Source of the DNA: Ceratodon purpureus
Lineage: Eukaryota; Streptophyta; Bryopsida; Pseudoditrichales; Ditrichaceae
Length of the DNA: 64,000 nt
Direction of reading: 5' to 3'
Assembly: GCA_014871385.1 (NCBI GenBank)
Contig: CM026426.1
Location: forward strand, 105,063,281-105,127,280
Below are positions 23,685 to 35,010 of this stretch, one piece after another. A program made the position numbers and the translations under genes. Position 1 is the first letter of the stretch; each line of letters starts with the position of its first letter. The notes beneath the pieces are model-generated. The model did not search any database and had not been told where the DNA came from. It saw only the letters and a program-made list of their open reading frames with translations.

Positions 23685-25627
23685 TTACCCACGGATCTTC
23701 GTCACCTTGAAAACAGTCTTATCGACTTGTGTGAGACGGATTTTCTCCCCGAGCTTCAGGTGATTCTTCGAACAAAACTCGTGCCACCCAGTACTGAAGC
23801 AGCACATCGTTTGATTAGGAAGACGACAGACATTTGACCTCACTACAACTTCGCATATTGGTCCCCTCAGCATGTAAAATATCCCGTTGAATCTTGACTC
23901 ACCAATGGAGCGCCAGAATTTCACAGGTATGTCCTGAGAAAACAAGAACCATGTGACGCTGAAGTTAATGTATAATCCACGAGTGGCCAAATCTGGGAAC
24001 TTCACTTTACTTGGAATCACGTCAACCAGTCATGTTAATGTGGAGTAACATGGAGGGTTTGGGCGTACCAGTCTTGAGGCTTTGTTTGGGACCGTGTGTG
24101 TCCGTCGCAGAATTTTCTCGAAACTCTGATACTCCTCTTCAGGGTACACAGTGACACTGAGTGCACGATCGTCGACTTCCTCAAAAACGACAAACTTCCC
24201 CTCCAACACATTTCTCTCCTTCATGAAATTCTGCCATCCCGAACCGGCACTCACCCAAATTGATTCGCGGTTTTCGAATTGGATTGGATACTCCTCCATC
24301 GTCGTAATTGAAAGCACCAGCGAACAATCCCTTTCGCCGGGCCACCCGTGCTTTGCAGTGAAAGAGGGTGGGATAATCTGTGCATCCACACCTTGTAATA
24401 GACATCAAAATGACAGCCATATCCGATAACGACTTAAAGAAGACAATGTTCGTTCCATTGACACAGAGCGGTTTCTGTACGCCGAGGAGTCTGCGCGGGC
24501 ATTGCCCGATTGAGAAACTAAAGGGACGACATTGCAGACGGATTAACCAACGGGGAAACATGACGACGGACATGGAATACCGCCACGACTTAGGACCGTC
24601 ACACCTCTCAATACGGACTTGAGAAATATATGGACTAGTCAGCAGAAATCTCACAAAGCCATGTAAGAGCCCAAAGAGTAACGTACCAGAGGAGATCTTG
24701 TTGCGGCTTCATCAACATAAAGAGTGAAGAACCGTGCTCCCACTGCATTGAGCTCCATGACGACGTTGCTGAATGTATCCACCATCTCGACCAGAATTAC
24801 GAAGACAAAGTTTGGAAGGCCGTGTAGGAGAGAGTATGTAAGCGCAGACGTCTCGAAAGAGAGTGTGGACACCGAAAAGTTATAAACCTGACCTCTATGT
24901 ATGAGACATTGGCTACGTCCCAGATCATCAGACCTACGCTTCTGGTGCACAACACATCACATTAAATCGGAGGTACTCATTACCGCCTCCATTGAAGTGG
25001 TTACTGCTGGGAAATCGGAGGCTCATTACTGATCAAATCTTCATCATTGCATCCGGATTCAATGACGACAAGACAGTATTTGGAGCGGGATTAATGATTG
25101 GGTAATTTCTAATTAGTGTACATTGCACACAACGGTGGGACCTGGATTAGACGGATCGGTGCAGGCTACAATGCAGAAATCAAGGGCAACCATAATAGGG
25201 AGACATGGACAAAGTCCCCTCCCTAGGATGGATTTCTGTGCCATATGCGTGCTTCGTCGCTGGCTGTACTTGACTGAGGGGGGAAGTACCCGTATTCTAC
25301 ATAGCAGATGAACAGTCGCAAACGGACGCGATCAAGGGAAAACGCAAGGAGAGCACTGCCAATTCCTTTGTGTTGTAAGGAAGTGCAACTCACAGCTCTA
25401 ACCATCCTACGAACGATGATTAAAACCACGCTCTGATGAAAATCACTGGCATTCGAGATGTGGTGAAGGCTTACAGGTAATTCTATCGGTAGCAGTAACG
25501 TCCATGTTGTAGAACAAACACGTCCAATTCGATTGCATGCACGACTCCAATTCATATGCACATGTAGTAAACCCGTGGCGATACCCGCCACCGCTTAAAA
25601 TTACGGTACTATCACACCCCTCGAGTC
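23685..25627 (-). pseudogene. B3-domain-like multi-module protein carried by CACTA element B
   Basis: The two clearest modules are exon 24377-24069, with IIPPSF, then WVSAGSGWQNFMKE, EGKFVVFEEV and LSVTVY, and exon 23933-23685, with DIPVKFW, CCFSTGWHEFCSKNHL and EKIRLTQVDKTVFKVTKI. Both follow the B3 order IPxxF ... GWxxF ... L/VxxGDxxxF ... FxVxI. They join in phase 0 across a 135-bp intron (donor GTACGC, acceptor tttctcag). Weaker B3-like pieces lie upstream: 24606-24380 (GPKSWRYSM, then NGTNIVFFKS), exon 24887-24687 (FVFVILVEMVDTF) and exon 25627-25475 (YRHGFTT, then SNWTCLFYNMD). B3 domains bind DNA in plant regulators (ARF, REM, LAV families). A one-base frame break near 24380 and no clear start make it either decayed or mis-resolved; the two main exons are open. 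Confidence 0.6.
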
Positions 25628-25800
25628 CTACAGCAAATGACAGACAACAAAGAATCAGGACAAATGCATCGGTCTTTGATATACTTAGAAGCTTCAAGAA
25701 AACAAGGATGGAGCTATAGGTCTCCGATTGACTGATGTGCATGCACGCTGTATATGCCATTACATCTCCTACATATCCTTCCTATGCTAAACCTCATCTC

Positions 25801-28800
25801 TCATAATCCAGTAATACCATCGTCCGAGAGGTCGTCATCCCATACAGAATCTACACCTTGTGCCCGGATCGTCGCATCTAATTCAAAAACAGCCTCTTCG
25901 CGGACAACTGCGCCTCCATCGGCTGCATCCTCGGCTTCAGTGTAACCATCTGCGTTAGGAAAATTCAGCATTGCCAAATCTCCGTCTTCAGTCCCGCAGG
26001 CGCCGAAGTATGGCAACTCCCGCTCTCCCACAATCCGGACGCTCCGCACGTCACTCTTGACAACCACCTTCAAATCAGGATCCCGGTGGTCGGACATGAA
26101 GAACACTTGACTGATGTGTTCCGGGTAAGCGAAAGGATTTTCAAAGTCAGCGTCCTCCTTGGCTGACATCTTCACGGACCAAAAACCGTACCGGTCTTTC
26201 TTGATAGTTGATCTTCCCTGGTCCTGCTTCTTATACCACTCTCCCTTCATGAGGACGGCGGTCATGGCACCGAACTGAACGTGTAATATTGCTTTTAGGA
26301 CTCCAACATCTATGGCATCACCGAGTCCCTCTTCGGTAATGTGGGCTATACCGGAATCATACGTGACGTGACCGGTACCAACATTCCTCTCCACGCGAAA
26401 ATGAGCTCCGTAGGCCCACATGGACGCGTACGAGAAGGCCTTCGCATCAGGGGGCAGAGAAAGGGCTACTACTTCCATGGGGACTGGAAATGACGCCTCC
26501 CTCAAGGAAACCACATGTCTCTCTACCCATCTGGATAGAGACGGAAAGGGACCCTGGAGATTAGGCGGATAATTCAACCTCATTGGATGTGTAGGGTCCA
26601 TCTCATGCTGTGAGCGCACCTCCGCACGGTAGGATTCACGTGCGGTCCTATGCACTTCTTTCTGGATAGTGTATTCCCTGCATTTGTCAAATACAAAATT
26701 AGATTCTTAGACTTGAATGGCCTCTGAAATGAGTTTATAGCAGTGAATGGCACTGAGTATGCGGACTTACTCGAGAAGTTCAGCGCTGTGGACTGAATGC
26801 CGCAAAACGTAATCGTGAATTTGTCCGACCTCAATATCCGACAGCGTGTAGTTCGTGCCTTTGCCGAGTAGCACCTCACCGGAATCACGCAACTCCTGTT
26901 CTGGATCCCAAATTCGTCGACTTGAATGAGAGTACAACTGAAAGTACTCGGTACAGAAACCCAGGGCTTCGTCCACGACATACCCCGACGCCATACTCGC
27001 TTCCGGCTTCGAACGATCTCGCACATACGCTGTCAGAACTCCAAGATACCGCTCAATGCCGTAGCACCAGCGCCCATGTACTGGTCCACAAACCGCCAGT
27101 TCATTCACAAGATGGATCACGAGGTGGCTCATGACATCAAAGAAACCCGGTGGGAAGTTCAATTCGATCAGACACAGTGTTTCAGCAGCGAACGTCTTCA
27201 ACCCCTGCATGTCCGCTGGATTTATGACCTTGCTGCATATTCTGCGGAAAAGATCTCCGATGCGGATGATTGCAAGGCGAGGACCAGGAGCTAGGCTGTG
27301 CCTGACAGCAACAGGCATTACTTGCTGCACCAGACAGTGGTGGTCGTGAGACTTAAGCCCTCCAAGTGATCGTTCCCCCATGTGTTTCGTTAATGTTGAA
27401 CTGTATCCCGTTGGGACGCGGGTGTGCGAGATAATACTCAGAAAATTAGCCTTCTCCCGGGACGATAATACCCAGGGCGCACGCGGCATTACATAATCAC
27501 CGGCGTCCCCTTGCCTCTGCAGCCATAGGTTCGGAAAAACCCCAGCCTCTTCCATGTCACGTCGCCCGGCAGGATTGTCTTTCTCTCCCATCACGTGTTT
27601 CAGGATGTTGTTCGAAACATTCCGTTCCACGTGCATAACATCAAGCGTGTGCCTAACAGGCAGCAACTGTTGCAAATTAACATAACAGAAACAACAATAT
27701 TGATTAGTGAGTTAGACTGTACGATCATGTGGCAATAACTACTTCACTTCCTAGACGAACATCAAACGCAGTTTAACCCAAGACCTTCTGACATCAACTG
27801 TGGAAGAAACTGAATTAGCAATCATGAATACTATACGTACCCTCCAGTACGGTAACTGATACAATGTCGAGACGCGCTTGATTCCGTAAGTGCGAGCGGG
27901 GTCCGAAGAAGCCGGCATGGAGCCGTCTCTGATCCAAGCCTGTCGCAAGTTGCCCCACCTGATCACGTCATCACCACTTACAAGTACTGGCTCAGGCCGC
28001 AACTCCACTTCGCCGTTAAAGGTCAGAAGACGCCGCCACGGATGGTCATGTGGTAGATACCGTCTGTATTGGTAGCCACCGTACACATTCTTGGAAAGTG
28101 CAGCTGATCTCCTCGACTCCGTCTCAGGCCCGCAGCAGGGGCATGCTTTGTACCCTTTGGTAACACATCCAGCGACTACCCCGTAGGCGGGGAAGTCATG
28201 GATGGTCCAGAGGAGGATACCTCTCAATCTAAAAACCGGCACCCCTTGATAATTCGAAGCGTCCCGTGTCACTACGCCTTCAGTCCACAGAATGTGCAGT
28301 TCCTCAAGGAGAGGCTGCAAATACACGTCGAAAGTGTCTCCAGTCACAGCATGCTTTCCGGGTATCAGCAGTGACAGCATTAAAAAATGCTTTTTCATAG
28401 TCAACCATGGCGGAATGTTATAATTAAGCAGAATGACTGGCCACGTACTCCAATTGCTTCTCTTGATGGAGAAGGGGTTGACCCCGTCGGTAGCGAGGCC
28501 CAGTCTGACGTTACGCTCCTCCCCTACGAAGCCTTGGAACGTCGAGTCTACAAATCGCCATTGAGCAGAGTCGGCAACATGCCTGATCAGCCCGTCCGTG
28601 CTCTTGTTGTGTGCATGCCACGTCATCAAACCAGCTTGCTCCGGAGTGCTAAACATTCGTTGCAGGCGAGGTATGAGTGGGAAGTAACGCAGGACTTTAG
28701 TGGGAACTAAAGACCTACCCACCTGCTTAAAGCGTGGAGAATTGCACCGACTACAGTGATCGAGGGTCGCATCAATCTCACCCCTAAAAAGCATGCACCC

Positions 28801-29903
28801 ACGCGGACATGCATGGATCATCTCATAAGACAATCCCAACATCCGAAGCAGTTGAGACGCTGCGTACTCGTTGGCTGGAAGCGAGTTGATCTCTGAGAGA
28901 ACGCTATGACTGAGGATACCAAAGAGCTCCGAGATAAGAGTGTTGCTTGCTTTATGGGTCCTCAAACAATTTAGCAAGAGCAGTGTCGCTGTTAAACATG
29001 ACAGTCTTGCATTCGCGAATAGTGGAGTTGTGGCACTGTCCTGCAGTACGGGAGGTGCACCCTCCATTGAGTCCGCCAGGTCTACGTCATTGAATTCAGG
29101 AACATCGTCATCAGGAAGTTCGGAGTCACTATCGTCGGATCCTTCATTGACTTCGAAAGTACGTGCAGCCGCTGCCGAGGGTGATGCCGGCTCCTGCGGT
29201 AAGTCGTCGTCGTTTATTTCCAAATCCCCAATCCCAAGATCTCGGTCGTAGAGATGGAAGGCGTGTTGTACAGCGTCGACAATGTTGACCTCTTCGTCCA
29301 TGTGAGTATCCGCGGTCTCCCTAAAAATACGGCCTCTCATACCATACTCTCTTTCGATTGATAAGTCCCATTCGTCGTCCGATTCGTCGGAAGGGAAATT
29401 CTGCACAGCACTCACACAATTTGTTACCGTTATTAACTCGTGAATGATGAGGATTATAGTCAACAAATGATTTGTCAGAAATGTCAGAATTAGTAAGCGT
29501 GTTACTACATTCTACAGAACGCACACGAGTGGGATCCTGTCAAGCAGCACAACTTCCATACATCTTGTCCTACCTATCATCTGTTCTACCACCGACGGTG
29601 TCTACCTATGGCTGAGTATGACGTATGCTACCATAGAAACAACATATCCCAATGCGTAAAAAGATAGCATACCTCAGTGGACCCTCGCAACATGGGCGAT
29701 CGGCCGAACCTCTCCAAGTGATATATGACGTTGCTCCGCTTGCGTGTAGACCGGAGCTCACCAACGCAAATATTGCACCTGCAGACTCTCATATCAGTGC
29801 CGATTGAATCCGCCAACTCCTCCTCTCTCCGATTCAATTTCACGTCCCTAGCATCTACTCTCCATTTCAGGTGCAAGGTGGATTGGGGCCGGACTGGCTC
29901 CAT
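25801..29903 (-). CDS. Intact four-exon TNP2-type CACTA transposase of element B
   Basis: Exons 29903-29673, 29400-27841, 27666-26771 and 26677-25801 join to one open frame of 1,188 codons including stop. Introns are GTATGC...tgcag (272 bp), GTACGT...acag (174 bp) and GTAAGT...tgcag (93 bp), phases 0, 0 and 2. Residues 1-77 hold a Cys-rich N-terminal transposase-associated domain (CRCNIC). About 270-597 is the TNP2 core: CPRGCML, DHCSRCNSPRF, WPVILLNYNIPPW, HDFPAYGVVAG, KACPCCG, YQLPYW. About 600-890 holds DVMHVERNV and a DUF4218-like region (PGFFDVMSHLVIHLV). About 900-1187 holds a DUF4216-like region (YGFWSVKM, then QVFFMSD) and an acidic tail. It should cut and join the element ends in the nucleus. 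No stop or frameshift was seen. Confidence 0.93.
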
Positions 29904-30709
29904 CTCGAACTGAGCTAATACACTAAGACTCTCTTGCGGTCCATCCAGTTATATTGTTCGACTTCGAAGTGCCGTTGATACCTCAAATAATTAACGGAAT
30001 TCAATTGGTAACGGCAGCTGACACCTCGTCCCGAATTCGGTGTCAAACAAAATCAGTGTCAAGCTCGGCGGGCGGAAGGCATGTTGCGGCTCATGCATAA
30101 AAGATCGTTCACACTACAGAGAAACTCATGCTGGAAAAGGGAACTAAAAAATATCAGATAGAGTGACTTTAACAATCACACCTTGAACACGATGCGTGCA
30201 AGCAGACTAGATTGGCATAATTCACACGCAGCGAACTACATCGCTGACAAACGTAGAAGGCGGAATTGAATACCTCATGGGAATCTGACAGAACCCCTGC
30301 ACGAAAGAAGAATGCAGCAATCACAGAAGGGATATGACGCGTAATGCAGTTCTATTCTAAGATTAGAACAGTTTAAAGTCATAAATATCTGGACGCTCCG
30401 GGTCTCTACGTCCCCACAAGAAAATTCACCATCTGCGTAGCGCAGTCTCTGTAACTGACGTATTCTATTCATTCGCAGTTTGCTATGAACATTGAACTTC
30501 AACCGAGATAGTCGATGAATTCCTCTCATTATCATCTCCGATCTCAGCACCGATACTCTGACGGCTCTGGCGAAACCCCTAATAAAAACTACGGCATGGG
30601 GATTTTCTGCCTTTCTAGAGTCTATTTCGGAATTTGGATCTAAGGGTTTGTTTCCTACGCTCCCCGCCTCCTACATCTGAGATTCTTCTTCTTAAGTGCT
30701 CTCATCAAC
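29904..30709. promoter_or_regulatory. Divergent promoter region of CACTA element B
   Basis: 806 bp between the start codons of the transposase (-) and the TNPA-like gene (+). Both promoters must lie here or in leader introns. I see no confident TATA box and no CACTA-type subterminal array; those are at the element ends. Confidence 0.5.
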
Positions 30710-33587
30710 ATGGATACGTGCTCATTACAGGATTCCAGTGCCGGATCCGCTAGTCACGAACACGACTACTGGAGTGACGAATTGTTACACTCAACAATCC
30801 CCCGATTTGCTTACAAGGAAGCAATCGCGGAACTGTTTGCTTTCGGAGCGAAGATGTTGGACCAAGTTCGGCAACAACAAGCACAAGACGGTGGAGACTC
30901 ACCTTCCCTGGTATGTTAGCAGAGCATCTTTTTTATTTGTCTGCATCAGTTGTTGATTTCACTGGCTATGGCCTTATCTTGACCTCCCACTCGGACGTCC
31001 TTCAATGTATGAATAGGGCTCTATCCTTCATCGGCGTTCCACTGACTCTTGTTCCACACGGGTTGTGTATGACCTAACGTAGGTCCTTCCAGGTTACAAT
31101 ACGGCTTTCTCCTCCCCAAGCACACCGGCCAGCTCCGGCCATGGCCCTTACGGGAACTTGCTGAATCGGGGATCACCGCAGCCCGTGAGACATGGCCCGA
31201 CTCCTCGACCTGCGCTTCATATTCCTGGTAGTCGCCCATCCCCATCTCCACCGATCCCCAAGCACAGATTTTCACCCACAGCGTTCGCCCCCCCGGCTTG
31301 TACAATGCCTCGTGCCATTTCCGATGGACTCCAACCACAGACGTCCTCTCAGTCAGAGAAGAGCTGTGGAGTTTCCAACATCAGTTTGTCATTGGACAAA
31401 ACCGACAGGAACAAGAGGCGTCGCGAGCAGCGTACGTATGAGCCGGCTTTCTTCAAGGAAACAATAGCATCCCACGCCGAAGGTCGCAAACCTAAACACT
31501 GCATCCCAACCAACACACAGGGTAAGATTGTCGGTCTTCGTACGAAGTGGCACGGTACATGTAGGTCTATTGCAAAACGGCTGATCAATTGGAACTATAA
31601 ATCTTATGCGAAACACCAGGGTGAATGGCAGTTGCTTTGTCTAACAATCCAGCGGGAGTTAGACAGTTTATTTTCTTACAGCCCCACGGAACTCGACCCG
31701 GAATACTTGCCGAAGTACTTGGACGACGCCATTGCTCACGACAAGAGCACCTGGCGCCAACACTTCATACTCACGGGCGCCCAGCACCCCGATTGTCCTG
31801 ACGCTGCATGGGAAACATGGCATCAACATTGGGACAGTGAGGAAGGGAGGCAGAAATCTCGAGCCATGCAAGAAAAACGCGCTCTGGCTGCATCTACTCC
31901 ATCTCGAACTTCATCAGGTGACGGTCGACCACTACTGAACAAGGACTCCGCAACTCCCCTCGCTGACGCTGTAAGTCCTGAACATCAGGTAAATACAATT
32001 GAACCCTAAACCCCACCCATTCCCATTATACTTCTATGGTTCCCATTCAACTAGTCCATGTCTATCGGTTCCTGTATACAAAAATCTGTGCTGATCCCTC
32101 TCTAAATTTAATGTGTAGGTTGAGGATCCGTTGGCAGTCCCAAATCTTGTTCCAGCCGTGACTGAAGACGGTACGGCTTCCCCTGCCGATGAGGTAAGTG
32201 TACAATGTGAAGCTTTTGTTGCACATTTACAGAACATCGGAACATTTACTTTGAAGTGTACTGTACAGTTGTCCCTGAACTCTACAACCTTGTATGAAAA
32301 AAAATGTTCCTTAATCCCTATTGAGAATGACTGACTTTCCCTATGCAGCTCAATTGGGCCGAGGACCTAATGGAACGAACAACCGACCTGGCGGACACAT
32401 TTCTAACAAAGAGCTCAGAAGCATGTCATGTCAAATTACGCGACACAGCCGTCTTCCCTCAAGTAATTCTCTCCCATTCTCCAATTGATTCTGCAATTGC
32501 TACATATATTCTGTCTCTATCATTTACGTTGCCCGATTCATATTCCAAAATGGAACTAATGCCTGATTGTTGTGCCCAATGACAGCGGACCCCCGAGTAC
32601 GTGCTAAATCACGGCATCCGCGTAGGGGATCAACAACGCGATATTGCTTGGAAGAACAACATAGAAGCGACAGTTGACAGACTAGATCGAACGCAGCAAA
32701 ATACTATGGACGTCTTGAACGATATGAAGCAGCTACTAACAAGATTATCAACGGGCACATTTGTACCTGTAGGCTACGGTTCAGTGACGAAGGACGGACG
32801 TGAGGAGCCTCCGAATTCCCCAACAACAGACTCAATCAGGGAGTTAGGGAAACGGTCCTATAATACTCCGTCAAGGACCGAGCCCGCGCTTCCACAGGAT
32901 CAAGCTCGTAGCCCTGAGTCAACAATCGACTACTCTGCTGACCTTACGAAAAGCAGGACAGAAACACCTCGGGATAATAACATTCCCTTGGAGGCGCCAT
33001 CTTCATCAGAGAAGAGGAAGCACTCGGTTGCACTGTCGGAGCCCTACAACGACGGAGATTTCTCTGCAGGAGCTTTCTCCGATGACCCCGATTTTATGAC
33101 ACAACCACCCGCAAAGGCGACCCGGTCCCAGAAGATTGCCACCCAGAAGAAACCAATAGTCCCGAAGAAGTACCTGAAGACGAAAGCACCGTTGCATCAC
33201 GTTCCTCCTGTTGCAAGACCCTCCGTTGGCCGCATCAACCCTAGAGCTCGAACCGATCACCCGGTGGCATGCAATAAGCCGTGCTGGATCCTCCATCCGT
33301 CCGTCCCAGGCCTTCCGGTTGCATACGGGAAGACAGGCATCAGCTGGAAGTCCACACGAAAGAATCAGTTGTATACGCCATGTAACCTAGGGCAACAGAT
33401 GGTGCAGGTGCATGAAGTGTATGACCATTCTATCGACCTCATGTTCTGCGAGCTCGAAAGACAACCGTTTCGGACACTTGTGGAAGCAAAGGTCTCACCT
33501 GGAAACTCTCCAATTTATGTGAAGTGGGCGCATCACCTACTCGTGCGAGATCTGGAAGCGGACGACATCACGAATTGCAAGCCGTGA
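30710..33587 (+). CDS. TNPA-like second gene of CACTA element B (five exons)
   Basis: Exons 30710-30910, 31083-31988, 32119-32193, 32349-32462 and 32586-33587 each contain a whole number of codons and join into 765 residues. Donors are GTATGT, GTAAAT, GTAAGT and GTAATT; acceptors end tag, tag, cag and cag. About residues 180-325 resemble the plant Ptta/En-Spm (transposase_24) region: FFKETIASHAEGR, then WETWHQHWDSEEGRQKSR. A coiled coil (about 450-480) and a basic segment follow. The C-terminus (about 660-752), with MVQVHEVYDHSIDL and IYVKWAHHLL, matches the conserved end of CACTA second proteins. En/Spm TNPA binds subterminal repeats; the same is inferred here. Confidence 0.85.
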
Positions 33588-34499
33588 AGGGAGACTACTG
33601 CTTCACAGGAGACGGTGTCTCGTATGTGCATGGCGCTGTTCAGAGTTGCATTGCATCACCGACCACGACTGCTTCGAATTCGGCGTCACGTACATTATCG
33701 GATTCAGGACTGTTTTCCTTTTAGGGATTAGTACTGCGGTTAGTATGGCGGAGTATTCTCGCTCAGTACCGACATGTATGACCTGATTTGGCTAATAAAA
33801 ACCTCTACTTTAAATCATCGTCTACACCGCTCAATGCATTGTCTATTTCAGTTCCAATTCTACAATACACGTTCCGGATTAAGCCCTGCAGGTGGGAAGA
33901 ATCCCGTAATTCACGACTCCTAAACCCCTACTTTCCGCAGTTGAAAAAGGGAATAAAACCCTAAAATAGTGAGGTTTATTTGGACGACGAAGATGTGGTA
34001 CCCGGGAAGTCGACAGTTTACAGGTTCTCAACCCATGTCAATTCAGAACGGGTATCTAGCACAGTAGCGGGTACCAACCAAGATATGTGTATCACGACAA
34101 ACCGGGTATGAACCATGGATCCGGATATGCATTGCTACATACGGGTAGAAAAGCGACATTCAGGGTATCAGTCGTTAAACACGAATAACGGACATGTGCC
34201 AATGATGACCACCCTCAGGCGGGTAGAAACCACAAACAGGGACTGGTATCGCTCTGCCGGGTACGAAACCGTAAACTGTAAAAAATAAATCACTGGGGTA
34301 GTTAAAACCACGGCCACCCACGGCCCACCACAACCCACCTCGCCCCATCGTGCATCTGACATACATGAAGGACTGTAATAGAAAGGCTCACTCAGAGTGT
34401 ATTCTGAGCCTGCCCAATTCCACCCACCAGGGTTCGAGTCCACCCGCCTGGAGACCCAAGAATTAGGTGCACTCATACGTGGAACAGCCCCTGGAATGG
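33588..34499. promoter_or_regulatory. 3' flank and right subterminal repeat region of element B
   Basis: An AATAAA at 33794-33799 is a candidate polyadenylation signal about 210 nt after the TNPA-like stop. From about 34000 to 34320 the word CGGGTA or a one-base variant recurs about nine times on + (near 34000, 34050, 34066, 34108, 34142, 34158, 34218, 34258 and 34296), followed by CCACCC words. This looks like a CACTA subterminal array. Confidence 0.6.
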
Positions 34500-34521
34500 G
34501 TCGCGTTTTCTACTAGTGATA
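34500..34521 (+). repeat. Right terminal inverted repeat and target duplication of element B
   Basis: The complement of the left 19-bp terminus, ending CTACTAGTG at 34518, followed by ATA (34519-34521), identical to the left target duplication. Confidence 0.96.
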
Positions 34522-35010
34522 CTGTAATGATGTGGTACTACAGTTTAAGGAACATGGTAGTTTTAGTTGTATTGGAAAGAATGTAATCGCACTGACGTAA
34601 CAATGACGTTTAGTCACCGCCTGGTCGATCTGGTTTTTGACATACAACACCTATTCGTCAACTGTATAATGTCAATTCATTTTCAATTCCATTCTTATGT
34701 TATAGTTGTGTACTAAATTCTCATCTCTGCTACAAAAAGTATGACTCGTGTCTGACGTGTCTTTTGCATTTCATTTGGTAGGATCAGTTCATGTCAATGT
34801 TAAATGAGCGCATAATGATAACCAAATACTATTGCAACTAAGTAGACATGATTTCAGTATCTCGGTTTTATATATCTAGATGTCAAACTATGTGGCCGTG
34901 AATTTTTTTGAGTCATTCTAACTTTGAACTTTATATTCCCGTTTTTTTTTTTTAAGACAACTGTGAGGCTTCGGTGACAGTTTTTAACAAGACACTTTGA
35001 ATGTACATTG
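34522..35010 (+). other. Remainder of the element A transposase intron
   Basis: Together with 20059-20342 this makes an intron of roughly 0.8 kb once element B is removed. It is T-rich toward its 3' end (poly-T at about 34945-34955). The exact acceptor is unclear; coding similarity resumes at about 35022. Confidence 0.55.

Larger units (their letters stand above)
20343..34518. mobile_element. Complete CACTA (En/Spm) element B, 14,176 bp
   Basis: The ends are perfect 19-bp inverted repeats, CACTAGTAGAAAACGCGAC at 20343-20361 and its complement at 34500-34518. They are flanked by the 3-bp target duplication ATA (20340-20342 and 34519-34521) expected of CACTA elements. Internally there are an apparently intact transposase (-), a divergent intact TNPA-like gene (+), and three extra genes near the left end (acidic ORF, 135-aa protein, B3-like gene). 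It interrupts an intron of the decayed element A transposase, so it is the younger insertion. With ends, target duplication and both core genes open, it could be autonomous. Confidence 0.96.

Noticed and set aside
34381..34460. tRNA-like signal: GGTTCGAGTCC (34431-34441) matches a pol III B box, with a GGCTCA/TGAGCC hairpin upstream
   Set aside because: The T stem does not pair and no acceptor stem or A box could be fitted; probably chance within the CACTA end.
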